A stretch of 64,000 nucleotides of DNA from Pseudomonas grandcourensis (GCF_039909015.1 NZ_CP150919.1:2084501-2148500); one strand, 5' to 3'; shown: positions 17,221 to 26,991, counted from the stretch's first letter. The notes: generated by a model from the letters alone, not told the origin. Numbers and translations are program-made.

Positions 17221-19124
17221 CAGTCGAGGTCCGACAGGTCGGATTTACCGAAGTAGAACTCAACGAGGGGGGCACAAGGCACATCCTTGTCTTCCTGAAA
17301 GTCTTTGTTGTCGTCGATGATCCACTGCCAAGCTTCGAACGCCTCCTCCGGATCATCCTGCGCGCCCAATCCATTCGTATGCATCTCCCACAACCGCCGC
17401 CGCAACCCCTGCGTCACACTCGCCCACTCATGCGCAATGTTCAGTTCGCTATCCACCTGCATGCTGCGAGTATTGATGTTGGCCGAGCCGTGAGTGGTGA
17501 ACACATCGTCGACGATCATCAACTTGGAGTGGATGTACACTGGCATCCAGGGCTTACCGGCGGGCGAGTCGGGGGCAACCAGTGAGCACACATGGACTTT
17601 CAGGCCGGAGAGTTCCGGGAGTTGAGCAAAAGTCTCACCCTCAATTGCCTCGATTTGGCTCTGGAGTGCGACTTTGCGCCAATCGTTGAGCCAGGCCTTG
17701 TGTCGCTGATCTTCCTTGGCCTTGTCGCTGAGATCGGTTCCGCCCAATGCGTCGGTGAGTTTCGTCAGCGTGATCAGGGCATGCTGTTCAATACGTTCGC
17801 CCAGGCTGGTTTCCAGTGCCGCGGCGTCAGCTTTTGCCTGTTCAATACGCCGTAACTTGGTGATTGCAGGCATGGTTTCACCTCGCCCGAGGCTTTCGAG
17901 CATGCGCTGGGTGTTGACGGTGCCGGAGCCTATGCCGCCCTTGCTAGCATTGGTGATCACAAACAGGTGCAAGGGGCCGTGTATGGCGGGGTCGCGACCG
18001 GCCTTGGTCTGGCCGGCGGCGACGGCCTTGATCAATTCGGCCAGGGGCGGCCAGCGGAAATACTGGTTTTCGATGTAGATGAACTGGGTCGCGTTGTTGA
18101 CGGCTTGCAGGTAGAGCTTTTCGATATCGCGCTTGCCCTCCTGGGCCTGGGTGCGCAGGATCTGCGCGATTTGTCGGGTGGCTTGCGGGGCGCATTGCTG
18201 TTGCGGCCCGATCGCTTTGGCTTGGCGTAAGTCGAGCAGGTCCTCGCCAGTTTCCTTGCGCCAGGCGCTGGCGAAGTTGTGGTGCAGGTGTTCCAGGATC
18301 GGCCCGCTGACCTGGCTTGAAATGTCCTGACGTGGGGTATCGCCACGCGGGCCCTTGTTGGGGGCGGGTTTGGTGTCCTTGTCACGGTTCACCGCCAGAT
18401 GGTCATTGGTGTCCCAGTACTCGTCGAGCATGTTGTGACCCATCACGAAGCCGACGGCGCGGTCCGGCAGTTCATAATCGACGAGAACGGTTTTTTGATG
18501 ATGGGTCGCTGTCGCCGTCAGGATGAATTGCGTGGTGGCGCTGATCTGCGGGTCGAGACTTTTGTATTTCGCCTGATGGGCTATTTCGGCCCTCTCAAGC
18601 ACGCTGAAACCGCGACTGACGAACACTGGAGTGCCGCGAGCCGCCAGATGCGCAGCGGCCATGTTGTCGGCAAGCGCACAGTTGGCAAACCACTGGCGGT
18701 CATAAGCATATTGCTCGTCCGTGGAGGGTTGCATCGCCCGGTCGTATATCCGGTACGGGCCTTTACCGGGCAGATTGGATTCGTCGGCAAAGCCCGCGCT
18801 GTTAAACGGCATTTCCCACCCCAATATCCGCACCTTGACGCCTTCGCGCGCCATGGCCATCAGCAATTCACCGATACACGGCGATATTCCATCGCGGATG
18901 AAATACATCGACGGCTGAAAGCCCCAACAGATGATGTCGACAGTTGCCTTGGCCTTTGAAATGGCCAGGTGCACGGCCTTGAATGCTTCTTCACCGTTGA
19001 TCAGCGGTTGATAAGTCGCCATGGCGGGAGGGTATTCGGTATTGCGCACATACCATGGCGGGGTACAGGTCACCTCTTGGGTGTGCTGGAGTGCGACCGG
19101 TGTGACGATCTCGTATTGGCTCAT
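17220..19124 (-). CDS. pldB: T6SS phospholipase D effector, PldB/Tle5b type
   Basis: A 634-residue phospholipase D with two HKD motifs: His209-x-Lys211-x4-Asp216 (HHQKTVLVDYE) and His532-x-Lys-x4-Asp539 (HSKLMIVDD), the latter followed by GSANINTRSM. Enzymes of this family are delivered by type VI secretion into the periplasm of rivals, where they hydrolyse phosphatidylethanolamine; PldB also enters eukaryotic cells. No signal peptide, as expected for a T6SS cargo. It overlaps vgrG by 4 nt (ATGA) and the first immunity gene by 1 nt. The gene order vgrG-pldB-three Sel1 proteins is that of the P. aeruginosa pldB locus. Confidence 0.92.
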   Translation of the reverse strand: MSQYEIVTPVALQHTQEVTCTPPWYVRNTEYPPAMATYQPLINGEEAFKAVHLAISKAKATVDIICWGFQPSMYFIRDGISPCIGELLMAMAREGVKVRILGWEMPFNSAGFADESNLPGKGPYRIYDRAMQPSTDEQYAYDRQWFANCALADNMAAAHLAARGTPVFVSRGFSVLERAEIAHQAKYKSLDPQISATTQFILTATATHHQKTVLVDYELPDRAVGFVMGHNMLDEYWDTNDHLAVNRDKDTKPAPNKGPRGDTPRQDISSQVSGPILEHLHHNFASAWRKETGEDLLDLRQAKAIGPQQQCAPQATRQIAQILRTQAQEGKRDIEKLYLQAVNNATQFIYIENQYFRWPPLAELIKAVAAGQTKAGRDPAIHGPLHLFVITNASKGGIGSGTVNTQRMLESLGRGETMPAITKLRRIEQAKADAAALETSLGERIEQHALITLTKLTDALGGTDLSDKAKEDQRHKAWLNDWRKVALQSQIEAIEGETFAQLPELSGLKVHVCSLVAPDSPAGKPWMPVYIHSKLMIVDDVFTTHGSANINTRSMQVDSELNIAHEWASVTQGLRRRLWEMHTNGLGAQDDPEEAFEAWQWIIDDNKDFQEDKDVPCAPLVEFYFGKSDLSDLD

Positions 19125-21832
19125 TGTGTTTTCCCTTCCTGATCACTAGCGCCTTCCATCACCGTGGCATACAGGCCTCGGTGATCCGTGTGCGATGTGG
19201 GCTGGCTCACCTCGGCATCGGCTTGCGAGGGGTGGTTGTGCAGACCACGATTGGCGAGTTCCGCCTGCTTGGCGTTGCGGTATTCGGTGGGGACCGGAAT
19301 CTGGTAGGTCACACCGTTGGCCATCACCAACCGGTAGCCCTGGGTGACGACCTGATGGTCGATCGACAGTTGCCCGGTCTTGTCCAGCACGCCCTGCTTG
19401 AGCACAGCGCCATCGGCGTACAGGGTGTAGGGCATGCCCGCCCAGTTCTGGCTGGAGGCATTTGGGGCGGGTGACAGGTTGAATCGTAAGGTCTGTCTGG
19501 ACAGGCTTTGCGGATAGTCCGGATGCGTGGCCTTCATGCTCGCCGGACCGCTGTACTCGAAATGCGCCGCCTTGACGTTGTGATCCCCCGCCGTGCCGGA
19601 TTCGATGCCACACGTCTCCAGGCGCAGGTAGCTGCCCCCGCCGTTGAGGACGATTTTCTTCTTCGCGGTGATGTGGATCTCATCTTCGGTGCTGGTGATC
19701 TCCAGCCCCTGCCGCGCCAGCAATTCCAGCCGATCGTTTTGCGCCTGTATCTGTACCGGGCCCTGATTGGCGATCAGCTTGAGGCCGAGCTTGCGCACGA
19801 ACAGGCTCAAGCCCTGGCCGACGCCGATAAACAAGCGCTTGACCACGCTGAGGTCGGCCTCGCCGCCGGCGTTGAGCATCAGGTTGTCTTGCGCGGCCAG
19901 TTGCAGGTGCTGGCCGCTGGTCAGGGCGATGCCCTGGGGTGCGCTGAGCAGCAGCACCGAGGCTTTCAATTCATCGAGCTGCTGGCGCATCAGCGCCAGT
20001 TGCGCGGGCACATCCGCGGGTTCGGCGTGGGCCGTCTGGGCATCTTCCGAGAGTGCTTGCAGTTGTTCGCCGGCCTGTCGCAGGCGCTCGATCGCCGGGC
20101 CCATTTCCAGCACCTGGCCTTGGGCTTTGCTCTGTTCATCGGCACTGATAAACAGCCCCTTGCCCCCGCGAATCGCGCCCCAGGCATCGGTGCGCAACTC
20201 AAACCCCTCACCCCGTTTTTGACGCTCGGCATCCACCACATGCCCGAGGTTGAGCTGGCTCTTGCCGCTGTGTTCGGTGCTGAGCTTGATGTGCTCCTGC
20301 CCGCGGGTGTCGTCCAGCCGCAGTTTGTTGTTGGCCGGGGTGCGCAGCACGTTGCGCTTTTCGTTGTACATGGTGACGGGGTCGGGGTGCTGGCTGTCGT
20401 GCAGGGCGTGGGCTATGTAGGGGCGGTCCGGGTCGCCCTGTTCGAAGGCCACCGCCACTTCGGTGCCGGCGATCAGCGGCAGGTGCAGGCCGTGGGTGTC
20501 GCCGGCGTACGCCCGGGCCAGGCGCAGCCAAGTGCTTTCGCGACCGGCGTCCCAGGTGTCGCGGTCGAACAGGAAATGCACCCGGTAGCGGCCTTCGGCG
20601 TCGGTATCGGCGTAGGGGTTGTGGGCCTGCGCGCTGGTCACCCGGGCCGGCACGGTGCCGGCGATCAAGGGTTTGGGTGGCACCTCTGGGCGAAAGCACA
20701 CCGCCTGCGCATAGGGGATGGCCTGGAAGCTGCACTCGAAGCTGCGGTCGCGGGCGGCGCCGGCCTTGAGCCCGATGATCACCGCCCGCGGCGCGAAGGC
20801 CTGGGGCGCGCCGTCGGTGACTTCCAGCACCTGGCCCGGCGCCAGGCGGGCGCTGCTGCTCATGCCGCTGAGGCGGGTGCGGTGATTGAGGTATCGCTCG
20901 TGGCGCAGGCGCGCATAGAAGTAGCCGCTTTCGCACTGCACGTCTTCGGGGAAGTCATGGCGGTCGCCGAGCGCGGTGTAGGGCTCGGCGTAGTGATAGG
21001 CCTCGCCGTAGGTGCCCTTGGCGCCGCGCGTCTGGTCGATGTCGCCGTCGAGGTGCGCGCGGGCGTCACGGTGGTGGTAGGCGCGGACATTGACGTGCTG
21101 TTCCACCACCTGGTGTTCCGACTGCAAGGCCCAGACGCTGTCCTCACCGCTGCTGCTCAACCCGGAGAGCGGCCGCAACGGTAGCTCGACGTCGAACTGG
21201 TAGGCGCGCGGGGAGTCGTGGAATTCGACGACGTCGATACTCAGGCGCTCGTCGCTGGTGAAGCGGTACCAGATGCCGACTTCGGCCAGCAGGCGGGCGA
21301 TGAAGGCCAGATCGCTTTCGCCGTATTGCATCACCTGTTCACGCCGGGGGTACTCGCGGTGCAGGTGGAAGAGGAAGTCCTGGCCCCTGAAATCATGGCG
21401 GCCGCGCAGGATGTGCTCGACGATCTCCGGCACCGAGCGGTGCTGGTAGATCCGGTATTGCCGACCTCGCGCGAGCAGCGCCAGACGCGGTTGCAGGGTG
21501 ACTTCGTAGCGCGCTTCGTCGATGGAACCGGACAGGCGTTTGAAGCCACCGATCACCCCGTGCAAGGTGCGCAGCGGCTTGACCTCGGACGGTTCGAAGA
21601 TCAGCGACGAGACTTTTTCCGGTAGCGCGTGCAGGCTGAAGCTGGCGGGTTGGCCGAGCAGGCGTTCGGCGTCGATGTCGAGCTGGCTGGAGGTGAACTC
21701 GATGTGGTAGCTGAAGGGTTGGCTGAGGTGTTCTTCGCCGTGGAAGGCCAGGACGTCGAGGGGGGCGTCCAGCTCTCGGACCCAGAGTGTGTGGCGGCTG
21801 TGGTCGAAGAAAACGGGCAATACGGGGTGCAT
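19121..21832 (-). CDS. vgrG: T6SS spike protein VgrG with C-terminal extension
   Basis: A 903-residue TssI spike. The gp27-like region occupies about residues 1-380, the gp5 OB-fold about 390-490 (RYRVHFLFDRDTW, WLRLARAYAG, GTEVAVAFEQGDPDRPY), then the beta-helix and DUF2345 region to about 740. The last 160 residues hold a transthyretin-like beta domain (MPYTLYADGAVLKQGVLDKT...TYQIPVP), an adaptor found on VgrGs that carry phospholipase cargo. AGGGAGG precedes the start. It is coupled to pldB by a 4-nt overlap. No T6SS sheath or baseplate genes are in the window, so the spike must use an apparatus encoded elsewhere. Confidence 0.93.
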   Translation of the reverse strand: MHPVLPVFFDHSRHTLWVRELDAPLDVLAFHGEEHLSQPFSYHIEFTSSQLDIDAERLLGQPASFSLHALPEKVSSLIFEPSEVKPLRTLHGVIGGFKRLSGSIDEARYEVTLQPRLALLARGRQYRIYQHRSVPEIVEHILRGRHDFRGQDFLFHLHREYPRREQVMQYGESDLAFIARLLAEVGIWYRFTSDERLSIDVVEFHDSPRAYQFDVELPLRPLSGLSSSGEDSVWALQSEHQVVEQHVNVRAYHHRDARAHLDGDIDQTRGAKGTYGEAYHYAEPYTALGDRHDFPEDVQCESGYFYARLRHERYLNHRTRLSGMSSSARLAPGQVLEVTDGAPQAFAPRAVIIGLKAGAARDRSFECSFQAIPYAQAVCFRPEVPPKPLIAGTVPARVTSAQAHNPYADTDAEGRYRVHFLFDRDTWDAGRESTWLRLARAYAGDTHGLHLPLIAGTEVAVAFEQGDPDRPYIAHALHDSQHPDPVTMYNEKRNVLRTPANNKLRLDDTRGQEHIKLSTEHSGKSQLNLGHVVDAERQKRGEGFELRTDAWGAIRGGKGLFISADEQSKAQGQVLEMGPAIERLRQAGEQLQALSEDAQTAHAEPADVPAQLALMRQQLDELKASVLLLSAPQGIALTSGQHLQLAAQDNLMLNAGGEADLSVVKRLFIGVGQGLSLFVRKLGLKLIANQGPVQIQAQNDRLELLARQGLEITSTEDEIHITAKKKIVLNGGGSYLRLETCGIESGTAGDHNVKAAHFEYSGPASMKATHPDYPQSLSRQTLRFNLSPAPNASSQNWAGMPYTLYADGAVLKQGVLDKTGQLSIDHQVVTQGYRLVMANGVTYQIPVPTEYRNAKQAELANRGLHNHPSQADAEVSQPTSHTDHRGLYATVMEGASDQEGKTQ

Positions 21833-22427
21833 GTTGCAGACCTCCCTAGTCTATCGATGCAGGCGGGGAGGCTTCGTTGCCGCCCGCGTTCAAGCGCTCG
21901 ACAGCTTTCAGGAAGGTAAAAAAGGTTGATATAGGAAGGTTCCGACGCTCGCGTAGGATGCATCCGAGTGTTGATGCTGCGTACCTGTAGGACCGTTCGC
22001 GATTTTGTCGGCGCCAGGTGCAGCGGCTGCTTTTCGACAGGGTTGAACCGTTCGGATCGAACGCTACTGCAGAGCGCAAAGCCTGCTTGTTTAAAAGCCC
22101 TCAAGGTTACTTCGTGAAAGCCACAGCGCCTTGCGTCGTTGCCTACAGTTACCCCAGAATCCGCCGGCTTGTGCGCTTTGGGACCGCTCGGTAACTTGCT
22201 CCGCGTCACTGATTGTCAGTGATCGGGTTTAGTCGCCCGGCTAGTTTTCCTCGGTTGTACCGGTGTCATCCAGTCAGGCATCCGCCTGCACTTGATGGTG
22301 GCTGTGCGCATGGCGTCTTCGGGCGCGCCGGGTTTTGGGAAACTTTACCGGTCGACTAACTTGCGCACGGCCACCACCCTTTTGTTTAGTCGCGAGATGG
22401 TTGTGGCCCTTACTGGAGAAAATTCCC
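21833..22427 (+). other. Non-coding stretch with structured leader of the DUF6124-like gene
   Basis: No credible gene in 595 bp. The right half looks like a structured 5' leader: CACTGATTGTCAGTG forms a hairpin near 22207-22221, TTTAGTCGC occurs at about 22228 and again near 22386, and GGCCACCACC (22369-22378) can pair, with one mismatch, with GGTTGTGGCC (22399-22408) just before the ribosome site GGAGAA. The left part carries only the vgrG promoter region and a weak REP-like CTGTAGGACCG. Confidence 0.5.
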
Positions 22428-22775
22428 ATGTTCAAGGTCACACCGAATCCGCCGGACACCGGTCCGACATCCTCATCAGTAGAATTCGACTCAAACACCC
22501 CCCACGAACCCGCCGACCGCATCCCCTCAGCCGCCGACATCCGAGCCACTCCACGCAAACTGTGCGCGATGTTTTTCGTCAACCCGGAACTCGATACCGC
22601 AACCCTGCTGGCCCATGCCTGCGAGTCACTGGCATCGGCCAATGTCATGACCATGGATCTGGCGGATCGAACGGATGGGACAAGTCGCAATACCCTGCTG
22701 GGCATCGCGCAAGTCATCCTGTTGGGGGAGTTGGCGGTGAACCGGGCGCTGGACCGGATCGATGCGGGGGGGTAG
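22428..22775 (+). CDS. DUF6124-like small protein
   Basis: A 115-residue protein of unknown function, of a kind common in Pseudomonas: MFKVTPNPPDT at the start, a Pro-rich linker, then one helical domain (LCAMFFVNPELDTATLLAHACESLASANVM). No signal peptide or membrane segment. ATG 22428 is preceded by GGAGAA at good spacing and by a folded leader. A REP palindrome lies downstream. Confidence 0.75.
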   Translation: MFKVTPNPPDTGPTSSSVEFDSNTPHEPADRIPSAADIRATPRKLCAMFFVNPELDTATLLAHACESLASANVMTMDLADRTDGTSRNTLLGIAQVILLGELAVNRALDRIDAGG

Positions 22776-22838
22776 AGGATCAGCGAAAGGGATGTTGCCG
22801 GACGCGCTGATGGACTCGCCTGAACACCGATGAACCCT

Positions 22839-22928
22839 TGTGGGAGCGGGCTTGCTCGCGAAAGCGGTGTGTCAGTCGACAACTTCATGGACTGACACAC
22901 CGCATTCGCGAGCAAGCCCGCTCCCACA
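22839..22928. repeat. Mirrored REP pair between DUF6124-like gene and tynA
   Basis: Arms 22839-22877 and 22890-22928 (TGTGGGAGCGGGCTTGCTCG...) are inverted with about one mismatch in 39 bp. It sits between two converging genes and may stop both transcripts. Confidence 0.9.
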
Positions 22929-22947
22929 GGTTTTGTGTGTTGTTTGC

Positions 22948-25236
22948 TTACTTCGGTGCGCTGAGGTTCAAGGTCGGTGTTTCATCGAAGAAGTTCCACG
23001 GCTTGAGCAGCACATGCACCCACTCGGTCGGCATGATCGGCCACTCTTCGGCGCGGGCGATGTGGGTGGTGCCGGTGGTCAGCCAGACCACATCGTCGGT
23101 GTTCTCGATGGAGTGGTTGTCCTGGGTGAACTGCCCCAGGCCCGAGTCCTTGTCCGAGCGGTTCGGGTACTTGCCTTCCGGGTATTTTTCCTCGGGGTTG
23201 TATTGCGTCACCCACAGTTGCTTGTCCATGAAGCTCAGGCGGTGGTAGAGCCATTCGTCCTTGCCGAAGTTAGCGCCCTTGGCCACCGGGTGCGTGCCGC
23301 CGGCGTACGGAATCAGCTGATAGGAAACCGGGTTGCCGACCTTGTTCTCCTTGCTGGAGTTGGTCAGCAGGCGCACGGTCGACGGGTCGAATTTCTGCGC
23401 CGCCTGTTGCTCGGTGCCGACCACCTTGGTTTCGGTCTGCATGGTGCTGGTGCGCGGGCCGCCACGGTCGTTCGGCAGCACCACCGGGTTCACTTCCACC
23501 AGTGAGTTCTGCTCGCCGTCCACGTCCATATCGAGGCGGAAGTTGTAGATGTGCTGGTGCGTGGTGCCGACGATGTTGTGGTCGAGCAGGGTGCCGTAGC
23601 GCGTGTCTTCCTTGGCGGTGTCTTCGTGCATGGTTTTCGATTTCACGCCCTTGACCGCTTCGATGCCGGTGGCGCCGGCGTCGATGCCGATGGTGCCGTT
23701 CTGCTGGAAGACCCAGTCGAAGATGTAGTCGTAGTTGCCCACGGTGCTGATCCAGCGCACCACCAGTTCACGACGCTCGGTGCTGAGGTTGGGCTGGCCC
23801 ATTTCCTGGTGTTTGTATTCGGGGCCTGCATAGCGCTCGAACACCGCCATGGCGCGGGGGATCGCGGTCGGTGCGCCGGTGTAGTCGGCGATGGTCGCGT
23901 CCAGCAGCACGGCGTTTTGCGGGGCGTCTTTGCCACGGGCAATCGGTGAAGTCAGGGTGCCCATGCCGTAGTCGCCGGAGTCGAGGTAGGCCTTGAAGTA
24001 CCAGCCGACATCCGGGTCACCGTAAGGCACGATCATGCCGCCCAGCGAGCCTTCGTACATGATCTTGCGTTTCTTGCCCTTGTCGTCGTAGGTGACGGTG
24101 GACAGGATCGGCCCGACCCGCGAGTCGAGGCGAACGTGGAAGTCCCAGTTCTGCCAGTGAATGCTGTTGCCGCTGATGGTGTAGTTCTTGCCCTCGGGCT
24201 CGATGATTTCCAGCGGTTTGACTGCCACGCCCTGGCGTCCGCGCCCGTCATACGGCGTCGGTTTCATCGGCACCGGAATGAGCGCTTCGTCTTCGATCTT
24301 GATCAGCTTCTTCTGTTCCAGGTCGACAATCGCCACCAGCCCTTCGATCGGGTGCGCCCAGTAGTTGCCGTCACCGGTGTTGAGGTAGCTGACGATTTTC
24401 AGCAGGCGCTTGTCCTGCGCCAGGCCATCCTTGCCGTCGAAGTAACCGACGGTCAGCGGTGTGGCCACGACTTTCTTCACGTCATTGATGCCGCGCTTGG
24501 CCAGGGCCTGTGCATATTCCGGGCTGGTTTCCACAGCCGACTGCACCGTTGCGAAATCGTCCAGCAAGACCATGCCGTGGGCGCCTTCGATCGGCTTCCA
24601 GGACTTGAGTTCTTTCTTGTCGAGGTCGACCAGGGCTTCGATCACGTGCTTGCCGTCGAGCACCACGATTGAGGCCTCACGCGGCTGGGCGACGTTCTGC
24701 CCGGTGAAGACGAAGTTCCACACCTGATCCTTCGGCGGCTCCTTGACCGAGACTTCGGTGAAACGGAAGCCGGGCTTGTAGTTTTCCGATTTCTTGACGA
24801 TGTCCACGGCCGTGGTGATTTCAGCCGCGCTCAGGGGATTGAGCGGGTTGGGGCGGGTCTCGACGACGAAGGTCTTGTCCAGCCCGGACTGGAACACCTG
24901 GTTGATAAAGTCCTTGGACATGAACGCCGTATGGTCCTTGAACACCACCGGCACCGTCAGCTCGATACGCTTGCCGTTGAGCATCGCCACTTTGCTGTCG
25001 GGCTTGACCTTGAGGTAGACCCCGTCCTTGGCGATGGTGAACAGATTGGCGTAATCGTCCCATTTCACCGTGGCGCCAAATTCCTCAAGACCCGCTTGCA
25101 GCGGCACCATTTCGGCGTGACCGCCGTGGGCCTGGGCATTGCCCGCCCAGAAAGGCAGGCCGAGGGTGCTCAGGGTGATGGCCAGGGCCAGGCGGGCAAG
25201 CGGTGTTCTTTTGGGCGATGCTTTGGGGCTGAACAT
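22948..25236 (-). CDS. tynA: Primary amine oxidase (copper/topaquinone)
   Basis: Periplasmic copper amine oxidase, 762 residues with signal peptide (cleavage after GNAQA, about residue 36). It oxidises phenylethylamine or tyramine to the aldehyde with ammonia and H2O2. Visible: the N-terminal copper amine oxidase-like domain D1 as in E. coli TynA (EMVPLQAGLEEFGATVKWDD), the catalytic base Asp in AYLDSGDYGMG, the topaquinone precursor Tyr502 in VGNYDYIFDW, and copper ligands in THQHIYNF plus a His near the C-terminus. The enzyme should supply phenylacetaldehyde and, with an aldehyde dehydrogenase not in this window, phenylacetate for the paa operon. FeaR (9.6 kb) is the likely activator. The 218-bp upstream region holds its promoter; I see no certain site. 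Confidence 0.93.
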   Translation of the reverse strand: MFSPKASPKRTPLARLALAITLSTLGLPFWAGNAQAHGGHAEMVPLQAGLEEFGATVKWDDYANLFTIAKDGVYLKVKPDSKVAMLNGKRIELTVPVVFKDHTAFMSKDFINQVFQSGLDKTFVVETRPNPLNPLSAAEITTAVDIVKKSENYKPGFRFTEVSVKEPPKDQVWNFVFTGQNVAQPREASIVVLDGKHVIEALVDLDKKELKSWKPIEGAHGMVLLDDFATVQSAVETSPEYAQALAKRGINDVKKVVATPLTVGYFDGKDGLAQDKRLLKIVSYLNTGDGNYWAHPIEGLVAIVDLEQKKLIKIEDEALIPVPMKPTPYDGRGRQGVAVKPLEIIEPEGKNYTISGNSIHWQNWDFHVRLDSRVGPILSTVTYDDKGKKRKIMYEGSLGGMIVPYGDPDVGWYFKAYLDSGDYGMGTLTSPIARGKDAPQNAVLLDATIADYTGAPTAIPRAMAVFERYAGPEYKHQEMGQPNLSTERRELVVRWISTVGNYDYIFDWVFQQNGTIGIDAGATGIEAVKGVKSKTMHEDTAKEDTRYGTLLDHNIVGTTHQHIYNFRLDMDVDGEQNSLVEVNPVVLPNDRGGPRTSTMQTETKVVGTEQQAAQKFDPSTVRLLTNSSKENKVGNPVSYQLIPYAGGTHPVAKGANFGKDEWLYHRLSFMDKQLWVTQYNPEEKYPEGKYPNRSDKDSGLGQFTQDNHSIENTDDVVWLTTGTTHIARAEEWPIMPTEWVHVLLKPWNFFDETPTLNLSAPK

Positions 25237-25454
25237 GGGTGAATTCCTGGGGAAAAGCCGGGTACGGGCATTCCTGCACTTTGTTACAACGGGTCAATCG
25301 ATGCTTTTGAATGCCTGCCAGATTTCTTTGGTTCCGTGCCGCAATTGAGCTTTCCTGACGAAATGCAGCTTGGCAAGCGTACAGCGTGCTCTGAAAGCTG
25401 AATCGCCCAGGATTCTTCAGTTAAGTTGATGTTGTCCGAAAAGAGCGCTGCATT

Positions 25455-26768
25455 TTATTGAGGTGCGGCGCTGCGCGTGTAGCGCTGTTTTTCGGTGGTG
25501 ACAGGTTTAGGCGCTCGCATCAGCAGGGGCCCCAATGTCGCCAGCAAGGCGAGCATTATCAGCGGGAAAAACATCAACTTGCCCAGACCGAAATGACTGA
25601 CAATCACGGTGATGACGGCAGGGCCCACCAGCATTCCGGAAAAACCGATGCAGTTGACGATGCCGATATTGCGACCTGCATGTTTCGGATCTCTGCGCCC
25701 GGCGGCAGAGATCATCAGTGGCGCGATGCACGACAGGCCGAGGCCAAACAACGCGAAACCGACGATGCCAGTCACCGCGGTACCGCCAATGATGGTGATG
25801 ATCATGCCGAGGACGCATATCGTCCCGCAGCCGAAAACCACTTGTGAATTACCGAAAGCCGCGGCCAGCCGGTCACCGAAAAGACGTCCGACGAACGCCG
25901 CGCCGACGAAGATGGAGACCGCCATGCCGGCCATCGAGGTGCTCGTCGAGAACTCGCGACGAATGTATTCCTGGCCCCAGTCAGCAATGGCGTTTTCACC
26001 CATCATGCTGCCCAGCAGCAAGACACCGAGAGCAATCATGACCAGCAGCGTTTTTGCCGATGGTCCCTTGCCCGCTTCATCGGGCGAATGGGCGCCTGTC
26101 TGCCAGTCGCTGGCCGAAGGCTCGGGGACATCATGTTTGCCCAGCAACCACCGGCTGAAAAACCAGCCCACGATAAACAGGGCCACGCCGAGCACGGTGT
26201 AGGGCACTTGCACGCTGTCGGTGTAGAGGCCGGTCAACCAGCTGCACACCATCCCCAGCAGAAAGCCGCCCAGTGAATAGAACGCGTGGAAGCCAGACAT
26301 GATCGAGCGCTGGTAGAAACGTTCGACTTGCACACCATGGGCATTCAATGCCGTGTCCAGTGCCCCTCGCAGCAGCCCGAGCACAACACCGAAGCACAAG
26401 GCGAACCAGAAACCGTTGACGAATCCGAGCGGGATGATGGAAAGGGGATAAGCGAGTGCACACACCGTGATGACCGACTTCGCACCAAAGGTGTCGAGCA
26501 ATCGGCCGACCCACAGCGCGCCTGTTGCGGAGCCGACACCAACGCCAAGCGCGATCAAGCCGAAATTCGCGTCTCCCGATTCGCCGGTAAAACCCAGTTG
26601 CACCCTGAAGACACTCACACCCGTCGACCAGATGTACATCATGGCGCCAATCATCATGAAGCCCAGGAAAGTCGCGATGCGCGCCTTGCGAATGCGGGTG
26701 GGGATCTGTGTGGTTTGAAGGTTGTTAATCACGCTGCATTGTCCCTTTTGTTTTTGTTGGGTGTTCAT
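25455..26768 (-). CDS. MFS transporter (operator-controlled, island left boundary)
   Basis: Twelve-helix major facilitator permease of 437 residues with GRLLDTFGAKSV between helices 2 and 3, similar to sugar/fucose-like permeases of the FucP/YbjJ type. The substrate is unknown. A perfect GAGTTATAC/GTATAACTC palindrome lies 25 bp before its start, so it belongs to the LacI regulon of this island. It is transcribed away from a second MFS gene. Confidence 0.8.
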   Translation of the reverse strand: MNTQQKQKGQCSVINNLQTTQIPTRIRKARIATFLGFMMIGAMMYIWSTGVSVFRVQLGFTGESGDANFGLIALGVGVGSATGALWVGRLLDTFGAKSVITVCALAYPLSIIPLGFVNGFWFALCFGVVLGLLRGALDTALNAHGVQVERFYQRSIMSGFHAFYSLGGFLLGMVCSWLTGLYTDSVQVPYTVLGVALFIVGWFFSRWLLGKHDVPEPSASDWQTGAHSPDEAGKGPSAKTLLVMIALGVLLLGSMMGENAIADWGQEYIRREFSTSTSMAGMAVSIFVGAAFVGRLFGDRLAAAFGNSQVVFGCGTICVLGMIITIIGGTAVTGIVGFALFGLGLSCIAPLMISAAGRRDPKHAGRNIGIVNCIGFSGMLVGPAVITVIVSHFGLGKLMFFPLIMLALLATLGPLLMRAPKPVTTEKQRYTRSAAPQ

Positions 26769-26792
26769 GCAATTGAGGGTTTGATTTGATAA

Positions 26793-26810
26793 GAGTTATA
26801 CGTATAACTC
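26793..26810. promoter_or_regulatory. LacI-type operator, site 1
   Basis: Perfect 18-bp palindrome GAGTTATAC/GTATAACTC with the central CG typical of LacI-family operators, directly upstream of the leftward MFS gene. Confidence 0.8.
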
Positions 26811-26949
26811 ATTAAAAATAACATTTACAGCAAGCTTGCTGTCAACTCTTTTCAGACTTGGTTGCCGACTTCATGGCATTAAATTACACGTCAGACCCTG
26901 CGCTGGCAGCCTGCGTGGTGTTGAGTCATTGGCCTTATCGATTGTTTTA

Positions 26950-26966
26950 GGTTATACGTATAACTC
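26950..26966. promoter_or_regulatory. LacI-type operator, site 2
   Basis: GGTTATACGTATAACTC contains the same 14-bp core (26951-26964) as site 1 and ends 26 bp before the GTG of the second MFS gene. It supports that start over an upstream ATG at 26836, which would put the operator inside the coding region. Confidence 0.8.
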
Positions 26967-26991
26967 CAGTGGCTCGAGCACAGAGGTTTCC

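Noticed and set aside
26836..26991. Longer N-terminus for the YbjJ-like MFS protein (ATG at 26836)
   Set aside because: It would place the perfect LacI operator in the coding sequence and add residues foreign to the family; the GTG at 26992 has a ribosome site.
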